Positions 17,274 through 25,933 of a DNA stretch of 47,093 nucleotides are shown piece after piece. This DNA comes from Chloroflexota bacterium (GTDB lineage Bacteria; Chloroflexota; Dormibacteria; CF-121): the NCBI GenBank assembly GCA_005881425.1, contig VBIC01000113.1, positions 1-47,093 on the forward strand, in the 5' to 3' direction. Every line of letters starts with the position of its first letter. Position 1 is the first letter of the stretch. The translations under genes were made by a program, and so were the position numbers. The notes beneath the pieces were generated by a model that was not told the origin of the DNA, did no database searches, and worked only from the letters and a program-made list of their open reading frames with translations.

Positions 17274-18428
17274 TCAGGCGGCCCGGCGGCGGTGGCGGCG
17301 TTCGCGGACCTCCGGCGCCGGCTGGGGCGCGCGTTTCAGGAGGACGAGCAGGTCGCGTTCCTCCTCCGGCAGGTCAGCGGTCAGCTCAGCCTTCGCCGCG
17401 TCTATCACTTTGCCCTCCCCGTTGCCCCGTGGGCGCAGGTTCCCGCTGGTGTAGGCGGCGAGGACCGCAGGATGGACATAGCACTTCTTGCAGACAGCCG
17501 GTGTGTTCCCCAGCGCATCGGCGACCCTGGCTATCGTGCGGACGATCTCCTTCTTGCCATTCTGGCCCTCGGTGCAAGGCTCACACTCGCGCAGGAAGCG
17601 GACGGCCAGGATGGTACCGGCCCAGGTCCGGAAATCCTTGGCGCTGAAGTCCTCGCCGGTGATCTCTCTAAGGTAGGCGTTGACGTCATCCGATTCGATG
17701 CGCCGCGGCTCCCCGTCCTCGTCCAGGTACTGAAACAGCTCCTGGCCGGGGAGATCCTGGCAGCGCTTGATGATGCGGGCCAGGCGGCGGTCGGAGAGGC
17801 TGACCGAATGAGCCCGTCCACTCTTGCCTCGGAACTGGAAGCGGATGGCCGAGCCGTCGACGTCCGCGTGCCTGCGGCGCAGGGTTGTGAGACCGAAGGA
17901 ACCGTTCTCCTTCCGGTATTCCTCGTTGCCGATCCGGATACGCGTCTGCTGGAGGAGGCGGACGACCGCGGCCAGGACCTTCGCCCGGGGGATGCCCGGC
18001 CGGCCCAGGTCCTTCTCGGTGCGGGCGCGGATGCGCGGCAGGGCCTCACCGAACTCCAGCAGGCGATCGAACTTCGCGGCGTCACGCACCGTCCGCCAGC
18101 GGGGGTGGTAGCGGTACTGCTTGCGACCCCGCGCGTCCCGGCCGGTGGCCTGGAGATGACCCATCGCATCGGTGCAGATCCAGACGTCGGTCCAGGCGGG
18201 AGGAATGACCAGGCTGCGGATGCGGCGGAGCACGTTCTCGGCCTCGACCGCGGCCCCGTCGGGCGCGACGTACCTGAACCCCTCGCCCGCACGCTGCCGC
18301 CGGATCCCGGGCAGCGCGTCACCCACGTAGTGGAGCTGGGCGGCGCGGGCGGAGACAAGGGGGTCGTCGAGATCGACCGGGTCGGCGACCGGCGTCGATC
18401 CGGACGCCTGCGGCACCGGGACATCCAT
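17274..18428 (-). CDS. DNA topoisomerase IB (poxvirus-like bacterial type)
   Basis: Relaxes supercoils by nicking one strand through a 3'-phosphotyrosine intermediate. The product is 384 residues, typical of the compact bacterial/poxviral enzyme. The N-terminal domain includes FRYVAPDG, IPPAWTDVWIC and the downstream TGRDARGRKQYRYHP segment; the catalytic domain has RIGNEEY, the KSG segment, FSAKDFRTWAGT and the nucleophile in KKCYVHP (Tyr about 317). The C-terminus is basic. Upstream lies a palindromic element (18481-18497) that could regulate it. Confidence 0.93.
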   Translation of the reverse strand: MDVPVPQASGSTPVADPVDLDDPLVSARAAQLHYVGDALPGIRRQRAGEGFRYVAPDGAAVEAENVLRRIRSLVIPPAWTDVWICTDAMGHLQATGRDARGRKQYRYHPRWRTVRDAAKFDRLLEFGEALPRIRARTEKDLGRPGIPRAKVLAAVVRLLQQTRIRIGNEEYRKENGSFGLTTLRRRHADVDGSAIRFQFRGKSGRAHSVSLSDRRLARIIKRCQDLPGQELFQYLDEDGEPRRIESDDVNAYLREITGEDFSAKDFRTWAGTILAVRFLRECEPCTEGQNGKKEIVRTIARVADALGNTPAVCKKCYVHPAVLAAYTSGNLRPRGNGEGKVIDAAKAELTADLPEEERDLLVLLKRAPQPAPEVRERRHRRRAA

Positions 18429-18476
18429 GTCAGATCACAACCCGCTTCTCGGTTTCCATCTTGCGTACCACGTTTT

Positions 18477-18497
18477 ATGATACTGACGATATCAGTA
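18477..18497. promoter_or_regulatory. palindromic operator candidate and -10 box upstream of topoisomerase IB
   Basis: TACTGA-CGATA-TCAGTA at 18481-18497 is a perfect six-base-arm palindrome. On the minus strand TATCAT (18482-18477) fits a -10 box for the topoisomerase gene. The pair lies in the 154-base gap between topoisomerase IB and the divergent 52-aa gene, so a dimeric regulator bound here could control either. AT content is locally high. Confidence 0.4.
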
Positions 18498-18558
18498 ACA
18501 TAGCAGCTCGGCTTCCCCCGCAGTGGGGCAGCGTCTTTTTTTCTTCGGCTGGGGCGCA

Positions 18559-18564
18559 TAGAAT
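18559..18564 (+). promoter_or_regulatory. candidate -10 box (TAGAAT) for the 52-aa gene
   Basis: TAGAAT lies 18 bases upstream of ATG 18583, with a strong GAGGAGGAGG ribosome-binding site between. No good -35 is visible; a run of T precedes it. Confidence 0.4.
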
Positions 18565-18582
18565 CACGGCGAGGAGGAGGGC

Positions 18583-18741
18583 ATGGACGACAGCGATTTC
18601 CTGAAGCTCCTGACCCACATCCACGACGAGATGCTGGAGGTGGTCAAGGAGCATCACCCGGCCCACGAGCAGTTCGCCGCCTGGCTGCTGGGTCAGATCG
18701 AGGGCCGGCTGCGGATGCGGATCGGGACGGTCAAGACCTGA
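18583..18741 (+). CDS. 52-residue protein of unknown function
   Basis: A short gene with one of the best ribosome-binding sites in the window (GAGGAGGAGG ending just before ATG 18583). The product starts MDDSDFLKLLTHIHDEM and is predicted mostly helical with heptad-like hydrophobics; it ends RLRMRIGTVKT. No family is recognised. Its TGA stop (18739-18741) overlaps a CTG that is the best start for the M20 peptidase, so the two are probably translationally coupled. Confidence 0.55.
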   Translation: MDDSDFLKLLTHIHDEMLEVVKEHHPAHEQFAAWLLGQIEGRLRMRIGTVKT

Positions 18742-20039
18742 CCGGCGGCCGGCCGGCGGCGGCGACGGCCGCGCAAGCGCTTGCAGCCCTGGACACGGCC
18801 GCCTGCCTGCGACTGGCCCAGGAGCTGGTCCGGATCCCCTCCGTCACCGGAGAGGAGCAGGCGGTGCAGGACCGGGTGGCCGCCGCCATGAGCGAGGCCG
18901 GCCTGGAGGTCGACCGCTTCGAGGCTGACCTGCCGCGGCTGCGCGCCCATCCCCGGTTTCCGGGAGCCGAGGTCGAGCGTGACAAGGCCTTGCTGGTGGC
19001 AGGAGTGCTGGGAACACGTGGGGACAGGGCCTTGATCCTTAACGGCCACGTGGACGTCGTGCCGCCGGGCGATCGCCAGCGCTGGCGGGCATCGCCATGG
19101 TCGGGCCACGTGGAGGCGGGACGCCTCTATGGCCGCGGCGCCTGCGACATGAAGGCCGGGGTGGCGGTGATGCTCACCGCCGCCGCCGCCCTCTCTCGCA
19201 GCGGCATCCCGCTGCGGGGCCGTCTGATCCTGCAGAGCGTGGTCTCCGAGGAGGACGGCGGGCTCGGAACCTTCGCCATGATCGACCGAGGGTTTCGGGC
19301 CGACGCCGCCATCATCCTGGAGCCGACCCGGCTTCGACCGATCGCCGCCCAGGCCGGCGCTCTGACTTTCCGGCTGCGGATCCTGGGGCGGGCCGCCCAC
19401 GCCTCGGTACGCTACGAAGGCGTCAGCGCGCTGGAGAAGTTCGCACTGGTCGAGGCCCGATTGCGCCAGCTGGAGCGGGATCTCAACGCCGAGGTCCATC
19501 CCGCCTTCCGTGAGTACGCGGTCCCCTACGCCCTGAGCATCGGCAAGGTGCGAGCCGGCGCCTGGGCGGCCACCGTCCCCGAGCTGCTCGAGGCCGAAGG
19601 ACGGGTCGGAGTTCCGATCGGGATGGCCTCGAGCGCCGTCCGCCGCCGCCTGGAGGCAGCCCTTGCCGACGCTGCCCGGCAGGACGCCTGGATGACCGAG
19701 CATCCACCTCAGGTCGAGTGGACCGGCGGCCAGTTCGACGCCGCCGAAGCCGATCTCGACCACCCCGCCTTCAAGGCCCTGCGCCAGGCGCACGGCCAGG
19801 AGCTGGGCGTCGATCCCCGGCCGCTGGGCGCACCCTACGGCTCGGACATGCGCCTCTTCGTGCACGAGGCGGAGATGCCCGCCATCCTCTACGGTCCCGG
19901 CGACATCCGCCAGGCGCACGCCACCGACGAGTGGGTCGCGGTGGACGAGGTGGTGCGGGCGGCCCGGGTCGTCACCCTGGCGGCCGCGACCTACCTGGGG
20001 GCCGATCAGCTGCCGTCGAGCGCCGGCTGCGGCGCCTGA
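18738..20039 (+). CDS. M20 family metallopeptidase (ArgE/DapE/acetylornithine deacetylase-like), probable CTG start
   Basis: A cytosolic di-zinc amidohydrolase of the M20/ArgE-DapE family. Zinc and catalytic residues appear in NGHVDVVPPGD, GRGACDMKAG, SEEDGG, the Glu in IILEPTRL and a C-terminal His in IRQAHATDEW; GAPYGSDMRLF precedes the last. The family N-terminus (LAQELVRIPSVTGEE) lies upstream of the first standard start (GTG 18864), and the 42 codons before that GTG contain no ATG, GTG or TTG. CTG 18738, overlapping the previous stop as CTGA, recovers it and gives 433 residues. Substrate is not assignable. Confidence 0.87.
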   Translation: MTGGRPAAATAAQALAALDTAACLRLAQELVRIPSVTGEEQAVQDRVAAAMSEAGLEVDRFEADLPRLRAHPRFPGAEVERDKALLVAGVLGTRGDRALILNGHVDVVPPGDRQRWRASPWSGHVEAGRLYGRGACDMKAGVAVMLTAAAALSRSGIPLRGRLILQSVVSEEDGGLGTFAMIDRGFRADAAIILEPTRLRPIAAQAGALTFRLRILGRAAHASVRYEGVSALEKFALVEARLRQLERDLNAEVHPAFREYAVPYALSIGKVRAGAWAATVPELLEAEGRVGVPIGMASSAVRRRLEAALADAARQDAWMTEHPPQVEWTGGQFDAAEADLDHPAFKALRQAHGQELGVDPRPLGAPYGSDMRLFVHEAEMPAILYGPGDIRQAHATDEWVAVDEVVRAARVVTLAAATYLGADQLPSSAGCGA

Positions 20040-20125
20040 AAAGTTCCCCTGCCGGCGCCGTTACACGGACTGAAATGTTCCGGGGGACCCGCCTCTCGCC
20101 GACACTCGCGGTTCCCAGCGAGAGC

Positions 20126-20503
20126 ATGTCGGCCATCCGGCGCCTGGCACTTGGCCTGGGCCTCGCCTACCTGGCGGTCACGCTGGCCGGAATCGCCCCT
20201 CTCATCGGCGGCACCCTGGGCACCCAGCCCTCCTGGGTGCTCGGAGTGGCCCCGGTCAACCTCTCGAGCAACGTCCTGCACGCGGCCGTCGCCCTCTACG
20301 GAGTTCTGGCCAGCGGACGCAAAGGCGCCAGCCGCGCCTACGCCAGGGTTATGGGACTCTTCCTGGTGGGGATCGGCATCCTGGGCCTGGTCCAGGACTA
20401 CCCCTTCGGCCTGATCCCCCTGGGCGGGGCGAACTTCGTGGTCCACCTCCTCAGCGGCGGGATCGCCCTCTATTACGGCTTCGCTCCCGACGACGACTTC
20501 TAG
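20126..20503 (+). CDS. DUF4383 membrane protein
   Basis: A protein of about 125 residues with four hydrophobic segments, matching the DUF4383 family by VNLSSNVLHAAVALYGV, VMGLFLVGIGILGLV and the C-terminal FVVHLLSGGIALYYGF. Its function is not known. ATG 20126 is preferred because it begins just before the first membrane segment and follows GCGAGAG; an alternative ATG at 20075 would add 17 residues. Confidence 0.72.
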   Translation: MSAIRRLALGLGLAYLAVTLAGIAPLIGGTLGTQPSWVLGVAPVNLSSNVLHAAVALYGVLASGRKGASRAYARVMGLFLVGIGILGLVQDYPFGLIPLGGANFVVHLLSGGIALYYGFAPDDDF

Positions 20504-20603
20504 TCAACCTGGCGCAGGACCGGTGCGACCTCGCGACACCCTTGTCACCGGCGGGGAGCCCCAGGCTTCGACCGATCCCGGATCAAACTTCGTTTGTTGA
20601 GGT

Positions 20604-20882
20604 ATGGGCCGTGACAGGTTGGCTCGCGAAGACGACCCGCTTCGGTCGCGGGGACGCGGTCGCAGCCGGGGCCAGTCGATGGTGGAGTACGCCATCATCC
20701 TGGTGCTGGTGGCGGTGCTCTGCATCGGGGTGCTGACCACCATGGGCAACCAGGTCAGCCTCACCTTCGAGGACATCCAGGCCTATCTGGACAACCCTGG
20801 CGACGCGGGCGGGACCGCGCCCTACACCTGTCCCGACAGCACCTTAGCGGTGCTGCACGGCCACAAGTACCACTGCCACTGA
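20604..20882 (+). CDS. Flp/Fap-type (type IVb) pilin subunit
   Basis: A 92-residue prepilin. A basic leader (RSRGRGRSRG) is followed by the processing site and the hydrophobic N-terminal helix QSMVEYAIILVLVAVL, with the conserved Glu five residues after the likely Gly cleavage site. The rest is short, with two Cys in the tail (YTCPDS...KYHCH) that might form a disulfide or bind metal through the His residues. No tad/flp assembly genes lie nearby, so the pilus machinery must be encoded elsewhere. Confidence 0.82.
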   Translation: MGRDRLAREDDPLRSRGRGRSRGQSMVEYAIILVLVAVLCIGVLTTMGNQVSLTFEDIQAYLDNPGDAGGTAPYTCPDSTLAVLHGHKYHCH

Positions 20883-21770
20883 TCAGGCGACGGCTCGACC
20901 GCGGACCGCGCCGGCGCGGCTGACGAAGTGGCCGGTGAGCCAGAGCTCGAGGCCGAGCATGGCCAGAGAGACCGCCAGCAGGGCCGGGGCCCGCAGGAAG
21001 ATTCCAAGCAGGGCGCCGGCGATCAGGGCGTAGGCGTGCAGCGCCAGGCGGGGCAGCAGAGGCAGGCTGAAGGCGGGCGGGATGGCTCGCCTGCCGCGCA
21101 GCAGCGACGGGCCCGCCAGGGCGAGGAAGAGAGCGAGGCTGGCGAGGAAGACTGGATAACCACCGCCGGGGCCGAAGAAGACGATTCTCTCGAGCGCGAT
21201 GAAGGGCACCAGCCCGGCCAGCAGCGTGGCGTAGGCTGGAAGCGGAACGATCAGCTGCAGCCAGCCCAGCCGGGGCCGGGTTCGAGCCCAGCGGCGGATG
21301 AGCCGGGTCCAGGCCGAGAAGCCGAGGGCCACGAACAGCCAGGCGTAGTAGTTGCCGGCCGGCACTCCGAAGAATCCCTGATCGAGCCGGATCTGCCAAT
21401 GCCACAGCCCCTGGCGGATGGCGATGGTGTCGAACGACAGGTCGAGCAGTATGGCCAGCAGCGCGTCGCTGAAGGGAGCGAGGCGGGCGGGCACTCCAGC
21501 CGCGTCCGAGATCGCCATGCAGGAGCGGATGATCATCGCCCAGGCGAGCGCGATGGCGATGGGAACCAGCCCGATCTTGAGGAAGAAGGCCTGGTTGTAG
21601 GCGTAGGAGCCGAAGATCATGATGTCGCCCTGTTCGAGCAGGAGGCCGAAGGGCACCGCGCTCAGCAGCTCGAGTACGGGACCGCGGCCCTTCCGGCCCG
21701 CGTCCCATAGCGACACCAGGAAGAGCGCGACCATGGCCAGCTCGATGACGGCGTAGGGCAGCCGCTGCAC
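20883..21770 (-). CDS. CruF-like carotenoid biosynthesis membrane protein (DUF422)
   Basis: A 295-residue protein with about eight membrane segments. The segment DLSFDTIAIRQGLWHW followed by GFFGVPAGNYYAW matches the DUF422/CruF signature (DP..v..G.W.W...yyGIP..N..gW), seen in carotenoid 1',2'-hydratases. No other carotenoid gene is present, so the substrate is uncertain and a related lipid is possible. GTG 21770 lies six bases after a TAGCAT hexamer, a leaderless arrangement. It ends directly against the pilin stop on the other strand. Confidence 0.65.
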   Translation of the reverse strand: MQRLPYAVIELAMVALFLVSLWDAGRKGRGPVLELLSAVPFGLLLEQGDIMIFGSYAYNQAFFLKIGLVPIAIALAWAMIIRSCMAISDAAGVPARLAPFSDALLAILLDLSFDTIAIRQGLWHWQIRLDQGFFGVPAGNYYAWLFVALGFSAWTRLIRRWARTRPRLGWLQLIVPLPAYATLLAGLVPFIALERIVFFGPGGGYPVFLASLALFLALAGPSLLRGRRAIPPAFSLPLLPRLALHAYALIAGALLGIFLRAPALLAVSLAMLGLELWLTGHFVSRAGAVRGRAVA

Positions 21771-21776
21771 GCCGCC

Positions 21777-21782
21777 ATGCTA
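21777..21782 (-). promoter_or_regulatory. candidate -10 box (TAGCAT) for the CruF-like gene
   Basis: On the minus strand TAGCAT is followed after six bases by GTG 21770, with no Shine-Dalgarno. Confidence 0.4.
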
Positions 21783-21828
21783 GCGGCAAAGGATCCGGAC
21801 GCCGGCTCGCAGCGGCCGCGGACTTCGA

Positions 21829-23160
21829 CTAAGCGGGAACCGAAGCCGTGGCGCCGACCTCGGCCAGGCTCTGCTCGAGCAGGTCCAGGCCGCGATCGAG
21901 CTCGTCCTCGCCCAGGGTCAGGGGGAAGAGCAGGCGGATCACGTTGTCATAGAGCCCGGCCTTGAGCAGGAGCAGTCCGCGCTCGTGGGCCGCGTGCAGG
22001 ACCTGCGCCGTCAGGGCGGCCGCCGGCTCGCGGGTGGCGCGGTCGAGCACCAGCTCCACGGCCAGCATGGCGCCGAGCCCGCGCACCTCGCCCATGAAGG
22101 GAAACCTGTCCTGGAAGGCGCGCAGGCGTTCGAGCGCGCGCGCGCCCAGCCGCTGAGCTCGCTCGGGGAGGCGTTCCTCGAGCATCACCTCGATCACCGC
22201 CAGCGCGGCGGCGCAGGCGACCGGGTTGCCGCCGAAGGTTCCGCCCAGGCCGCCGGGCGCGGTCGCGTCCATCAATTCCGCCCGCCCCACCACCGCCGCC
22301 ATGGGCAGGCCGCCTCCGAGTGACTTGGCCATGGTGATCAGGTCGGGCTCGATGCCCCAGTGCTCGCTGGCGAAGAGGCGGCCGGTGCGCCCGAAGCCGC
22401 TCTGCACCTCGTCCACGATCAGCGGCACCTGCGCCGTCACGCACAGATCCCGCAGCCGGGGCAGGAAATCGGGCGGCGGGACCACGAAACCTCCTTCGCC
22501 CTGGACCGGCTCGACCAGGATGCCGGCCACCCGTTCGGCCGGGACCGTGGTGCGAAACAGCTCGGCGACCGCCTCCACGCAGGCGCCGCCAAGACTCTCG
22601 GCCGCCATCCCGCTGGGCCGCTGGTACTCGTAGGGATAAGGCGCAAGGTAGACCTCAGGGGCGTAGGGGCCAAAGTTCTGCCGGTAAGGGTTCACCTTGC
22701 CGGTCAGCGACATGGTCATCAGGGTGCGGCCGTGGAACGAGTTGTGGAAGCTGATGATGGCCGGCCTGCCGGTGGCCTGGCGCACGATCTTGACCGCGTT
22801 CTCGATCGCCTCCGCCCCGCTGTTGACCAGCAGCGCCTTCTTTTCGAAGCTCCCCGGTGTGATCTCGCACAACCGCCGGGCCAGGCGCACGTAGCCCTCC
22901 GGCATCATCACCGGCGCGCCGGAATGGACCAGCCGCCTGGCCTGCTCGATGATGGCCTCGACCACCCGCGGGTGCGCGTGGCCCACATTCATGACGCTGA
23001 TACCGGTGGCGAAGTCCAGGTAGGTCCGCCCCTCCACATCGGTCACCATGGCGCCCTGGGCGGAGGCCGCGAATCCCTGGATGGCGGAGACCATCCCGCG
23101 GGGCACGAATCGATCACGATCCGCCTGAAGTCCCGCCGACCGTACCCTCCCCTCCGCCAT
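21829..23160 (-). CDS. gabT: 4-aminobutyrate aminotransferase (class III, PLP)
   Basis: Transfers the amino group of GABA to 2-oxoglutarate, giving succinic semialdehyde and glutamate. The 443-residue class III aminotransferase has VNSGAEAIENAVKIVR, SFHNSFHGRT, the VDEVQSGFGRTG segment with the PLP Asp, and the Schiff-base Lys in TMAKSLGGGLPM. It is divergent, 59 bases apart, from the aminoaldehyde dehydrogenase, and near a polyamine transporter and amine oxidase, which favours GABA over other omega-amino substrates. A moderate ribosome-binding site (GGTGGAG) precedes ATG 23160. Confidence 0.9.
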   Translation of the reverse strand: MAEGRVRSAGLQADRDRFVPRGMVSAIQGFAASAQGAMVTDVEGRTYLDFATGISVMNVGHAHPRVVEAIIEQARRLVHSGAPVMMPEGYVRLARRLCEITPGSFEKKALLVNSGAEAIENAVKIVRQATGRPAIISFHNSFHGRTLMTMSLTGKVNPYRQNFGPYAPEVYLAPYPYEYQRPSGMAAESLGGACVEAVAELFRTTVPAERVAGILVEPVQGEGGFVVPPPDFLPRLRDLCVTAQVPLIVDEVQSGFGRTGRLFASEHWGIEPDLITMAKSLGGGLPMAAVVGRAELMDATAPGGLGGTFGGNPVACAAALAVIEVMLEERLPERAQRLGARALERLRAFQDRFPFMGEVRGLGAMLAVELVLDRATREPAAALTAQVLHAAHERGLLLLKAGLYDNVIRLLFPLTLGEDELDRGLDLLEQSLAEVGATASVPA

Positions 23161-23187
23161 GGCTCCACCAGTGTGTCAAAAACCGCA

Positions 23188-23193
23188 TACCAT
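23188..23193 (+). promoter_or_regulatory. candidate -10 box (TACCAT) for the aldehyde dehydrogenase
   Basis: TACCAT lies in the 59-base gap between gabT and the dehydrogenase. It would give a leader of about 18 bases carrying AAGGAGGG before ATG 23220. No good -35 is visible. Confidence 0.35.
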
Positions 23194-23219
23194 GATGGGG
23201 GCAAGGAGGGATTGAGCTG

Positions 23220-24653
23220 ATGGCAACCACCGTGCAGCGTCAGCGGATGTTCGTGGGCGGCGACTGGTACGAAGGGAGCGGCGAGGGGGCTCAACCGGTC
23301 GTCAACCCCGCCACCGGCGAGGTCATCGCCGAGGTCCCAAAGGGCACCCAGGCCGACGTCGACCACGCGGTCGCGATTGCCAGGAAGGCGCAGCCGGAAT
23401 GGGCGGAGACGACGCCCCGGGAGCGGAGCGAGATGCTGCTCAAGCTGGCCGACGCGCTGCTCGCCCACCCCGACGAGCTCGCCGACATAGAGTCGCGCAA
23501 CGTGGGCAAGCCGCGGGCCCTCTTCCTCTCCGAGGAGCTGCCGGTCTGCGCCGATAACCTCAGGTTCTTCGCCGGCGCCGCCCGTCTGCTCGAAGGGCGG
23601 GCCGCCGGTGAGTACATGCGCGGCTTCACCAGCATGATCCGGCGCGAGCCGGTGGGTGTGGTGGCATCGATCGCTCCCTGGAACTACCCGCTGATGATGG
23701 CGGTCTGGAAGATAGGCCCGGCACTGGCGGCGGGCAACACAGTGATCCTCAAGCCGTCCGAGTGGACGCCACTGTCGGCGCTGGAGATGGCGCGGCTGGC
23801 CGCCGACATCTTCCCGCCGGGCGTGCTCAACGTGATCACCGGGGACGGCGAGCCGGTGGGCGCGGGCCTGGTGCGCCACCCCGGCGTGGCCATGGTCTCG
23901 TTGACGGGCGACGTCGCCACCGGCAAGGAGGTGGCGAAGGCGGCCTCACAAACGCTGAAGCGGGTCCACCTGGAGCTGGGCGGCAAGGCGCCGGTGCTGG
24001 TCTTCGACGACGCCGACCTGGAGGCGGTCAACGCCGGCATCCGGGTGGGCGCCTTCTTCAACTCGGGCCAGGACTGCACCGCGGCGACCCGGATCCTGGC
24101 CGGACCGCGGATCTACGACGACCTGATGAGCGAGCTCGCGGCAACGGTCAAGGACGTCAAGGTCGGCGATCCGTCGCAGGACGTCGAGATGGGGCCGGTG
24201 GTGGCGAGGGAACAGCTGGAGCGGATCACCGGATTCGTCGATCGGGCCAGGGCATCGGGAGCCGCCGTCGTCGCGGGGACGGGCGGCAACGGGCGCGGCT
24301 TCTTCTATCCGCCGAGCCTAGTCTCGGAGGTGAAGCAGGATTCAGAGATCGTGCAGCGCGAGGTGTTCGGCCCGGTGGTCACGGTGCAGCGCTTCAAGGA
24401 CGACGAGGAGGCGATCGCCTGGGCCAACGGCGTCGACTACGGGCTGGCGGCGTCGGTCTGGACCAGTGACGTCAAGCGGGCCCTGAACGCGGCCCGCCGA
24501 CTTCAGTTCGGGACGGTCTGGATCAACACCCACATCCCGCTGGTCAGCGAGATGCCGCACGGCGGCTACAAGCAGTCAGGCTACGGCAAGGACCTGTCGA
24601 TCTACGCCGTGGAGGACTACACCCAGATCAAGCACGTGATGGCCGCGTTGTAG
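23220..24653 (+). CDS. aldehyde dehydrogenase, probably 4-aminobutyraldehyde dehydrogenase
   Basis: Oxidises an aminoaldehyde to the acid with NAD+. It is a 477-residue cytosolic ALDH with APWNYPL and the NAD-binding KPSEWTP, the general-base Glu in LELGGKAP and the catalytic Cys in NSGQDCTAATR. The C-terminus (HGGYKQSGYGKDLSIYAVEDYTQIKHVM) is very close to the PatD/YdcW aminobutyraldehyde dehydrogenases. Together with the divergent gabT it would convert 4-aminobutanal to GABA and then succinic semialdehyde. A strong AAGGAGGG precedes ATG 23220. Betaine-aldehyde dehydrogenase activity is a possible alternative. Confidence 0.88.
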   Translation: MATTVQRQRMFVGGDWYEGSGEGAQPVVNPATGEVIAEVPKGTQADVDHAVAIARKAQPEWAETTPRERSEMLLKLADALLAHPDELADIESRNVGKPRALFLSEELPVCADNLRFFAGAARLLEGRAAGEYMRGFTSMIRREPVGVVASIAPWNYPLMMAVWKIGPALAAGNTVILKPSEWTPLSALEMARLAADIFPPGVLNVITGDGEPVGAGLVRHPGVAMVSLTGDVATGKEVAKAASQTLKRVHLELGGKAPVLVFDDADLEAVNAGIRVGAFFNSGQDCTAATRILAGPRIYDDLMSELAATVKDVKVGDPSQDVEMGPVVAREQLERITGFVDRARASGAAVVAGTGGNGRGFFYPPSLVSEVKQDSEIVQREVFGPVVTVQRFKDDEEAIAWANGVDYGLAASVWTSDVKRALNAARRLQFGTVWINTHIPLVSEMPHGGYKQSGYGKDLSIYAVEDYTQIKHVMAAL

Positions 24654-24693
24654 CCACGTCGGGGGTGGGAAGCTTCGCCCGCCTGCGCGCGGG

Positions 24694-25902
24694 CTAGGTG
24701 GACGAGAGGACGCCGAGGAAGCGGCCGCTGATGGCGAGGTCTTTGACCTGCGTGGGCGCTGAGACGGAGAGCAGGCCGAGGGTGGTGGGCTGGAATCCGG
24801 CTGGGCATCCGACGCACGTCGGCTGCAGCGATCCCTGGGCGCCGATGACTGTCTGGTCGTCGAGCCAGCCCTGCGGGTCGAAGGTCGAGCCCAGACCGAT
24901 GCGGGTCCCGTCGCGGCTGCGGATCACGCTCGAGTCGTAGCTGAGCGCCTTCTGGATCCGGAAGGCTACGCGGGAGGCGTCCGGCGACAGGGCCACCACT
25001 CCGTAGTCGTACTCATCCTTGGGGTCGAGCGCCTTGAGGGTCCAGACCACGTGGCCTGCCGAGTCGCGCACGGCCGGCTGCTTCGACGTGTAGCAGACAA
25101 GGTGTCCGTCCCGCGTCTCTCCGAAAAGCGGCTGGCAGTCCGACCCGCCGATGGAGACGCCGGACGGCCGGCCGTGCAGGTCGAGGTGGACCGCGGCGCC
25201 GCCCCACGTCGTGCCGTCGATGTAGCCGATGTAAGCCAGCTGAGTGTCCGGGACCGCGACCGGCCCGGCCGCGTCCCAGCCGCCCAGGGACATCACGTGC
25301 TGCGGGTCGGTCCGGTCCGAGAGGGTGGTAGTGGAACCTCCGGCGGCGGCCAGGTCGAGCTCCTAGTGACTGCGCCCGGCGTCGTGCACCGGGCAGCCCT
25401 TCGAAGGATCCCATGACGCGGAGAGCGGCGGATAGACCATGATCGCCGCCATCAGCCTCTTCCCGTCGGGACTGACCGCCAGCCACATCAGCTGCTGGCT
25501 GGTCCGGATGGGAAAGCGAGCGACCTCCCGAATCGCGCCGGTCGCGCCGAGCCGGCGCACGACCCCGGTGTCGTCCATGTAGTAGACGGCGCCCGCGGCC
25601 ACCTGGACCGGATTGGTGACGTAACCGCCCTCGCAGCCGACGACCGCCGCCTTGGGCGGGTTGAAGGTCGTGCGCGCCCGCACCCGTCCGTCCAGCCCGA
25701 CGATGGCGAGCCGGCCCTGACAGCCGGAGCCGCAGGCCTGATCGGTCCCCTCGGAAACGGCAAAGAGGACCGTCGCCGCCGAGCTGGAGGCTGCCGGGGA
25801 GCCGGCGCCGTGGCTGGCGCTCGGGCTCGCCTGTCCGCCGGTCGCCGCGCCCTGGCCGCACCCGGCAAGGAGGACCAGCGCCAGGACGAGCGATCGCTTC
25901 AT
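24694..25902 (-). pseudogene. propeller-like lipoprotein gene interrupted by an in-frame TAG
   Basis: An exported lipoprotein: ATG 25902 begins MKRSLVLALVLLAGCGQG, with a clear lipobox, then a Ser/Ala/Gly tether. The body has repeated short beta-strand patterns (LAIVGLDGRVRA, LAVSPDGKRLMA, VALSPDASRVAF) like TolB/WD-type propellers. At 25365-25363 an in-frame TAG interrupts it; the frame continues unbroken on both sides with the same character, and 23 codons later a second open stretch starts (25296). No frameshift is needed. Neighbouring genes use TAG as a normal stop, so recoding is unlikely. It is either a recent nonsense mutation or a base error. It lies beside the polyamine genes, but no functional link is seen. 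Confidence 0.7.
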
Positions 25903-25933
25903 GCCCTGAGAAACACCATCGGTAAGCGCAAGG

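Noticed and set aside
23172-23183. TTGACA on the minus strand as a -35 box for gabT
   Set aside because: A -10 at the proper distance would fall inside the gabT coding region, and no TANNNT is there.
25363-25365. TAG recoded as an amino acid (for example pyrrolysine)
   Set aside because: Several intact genes here end in TAG (E1 beta, queF, exonuclease, potD, first kinase), so TAG works as a stop.
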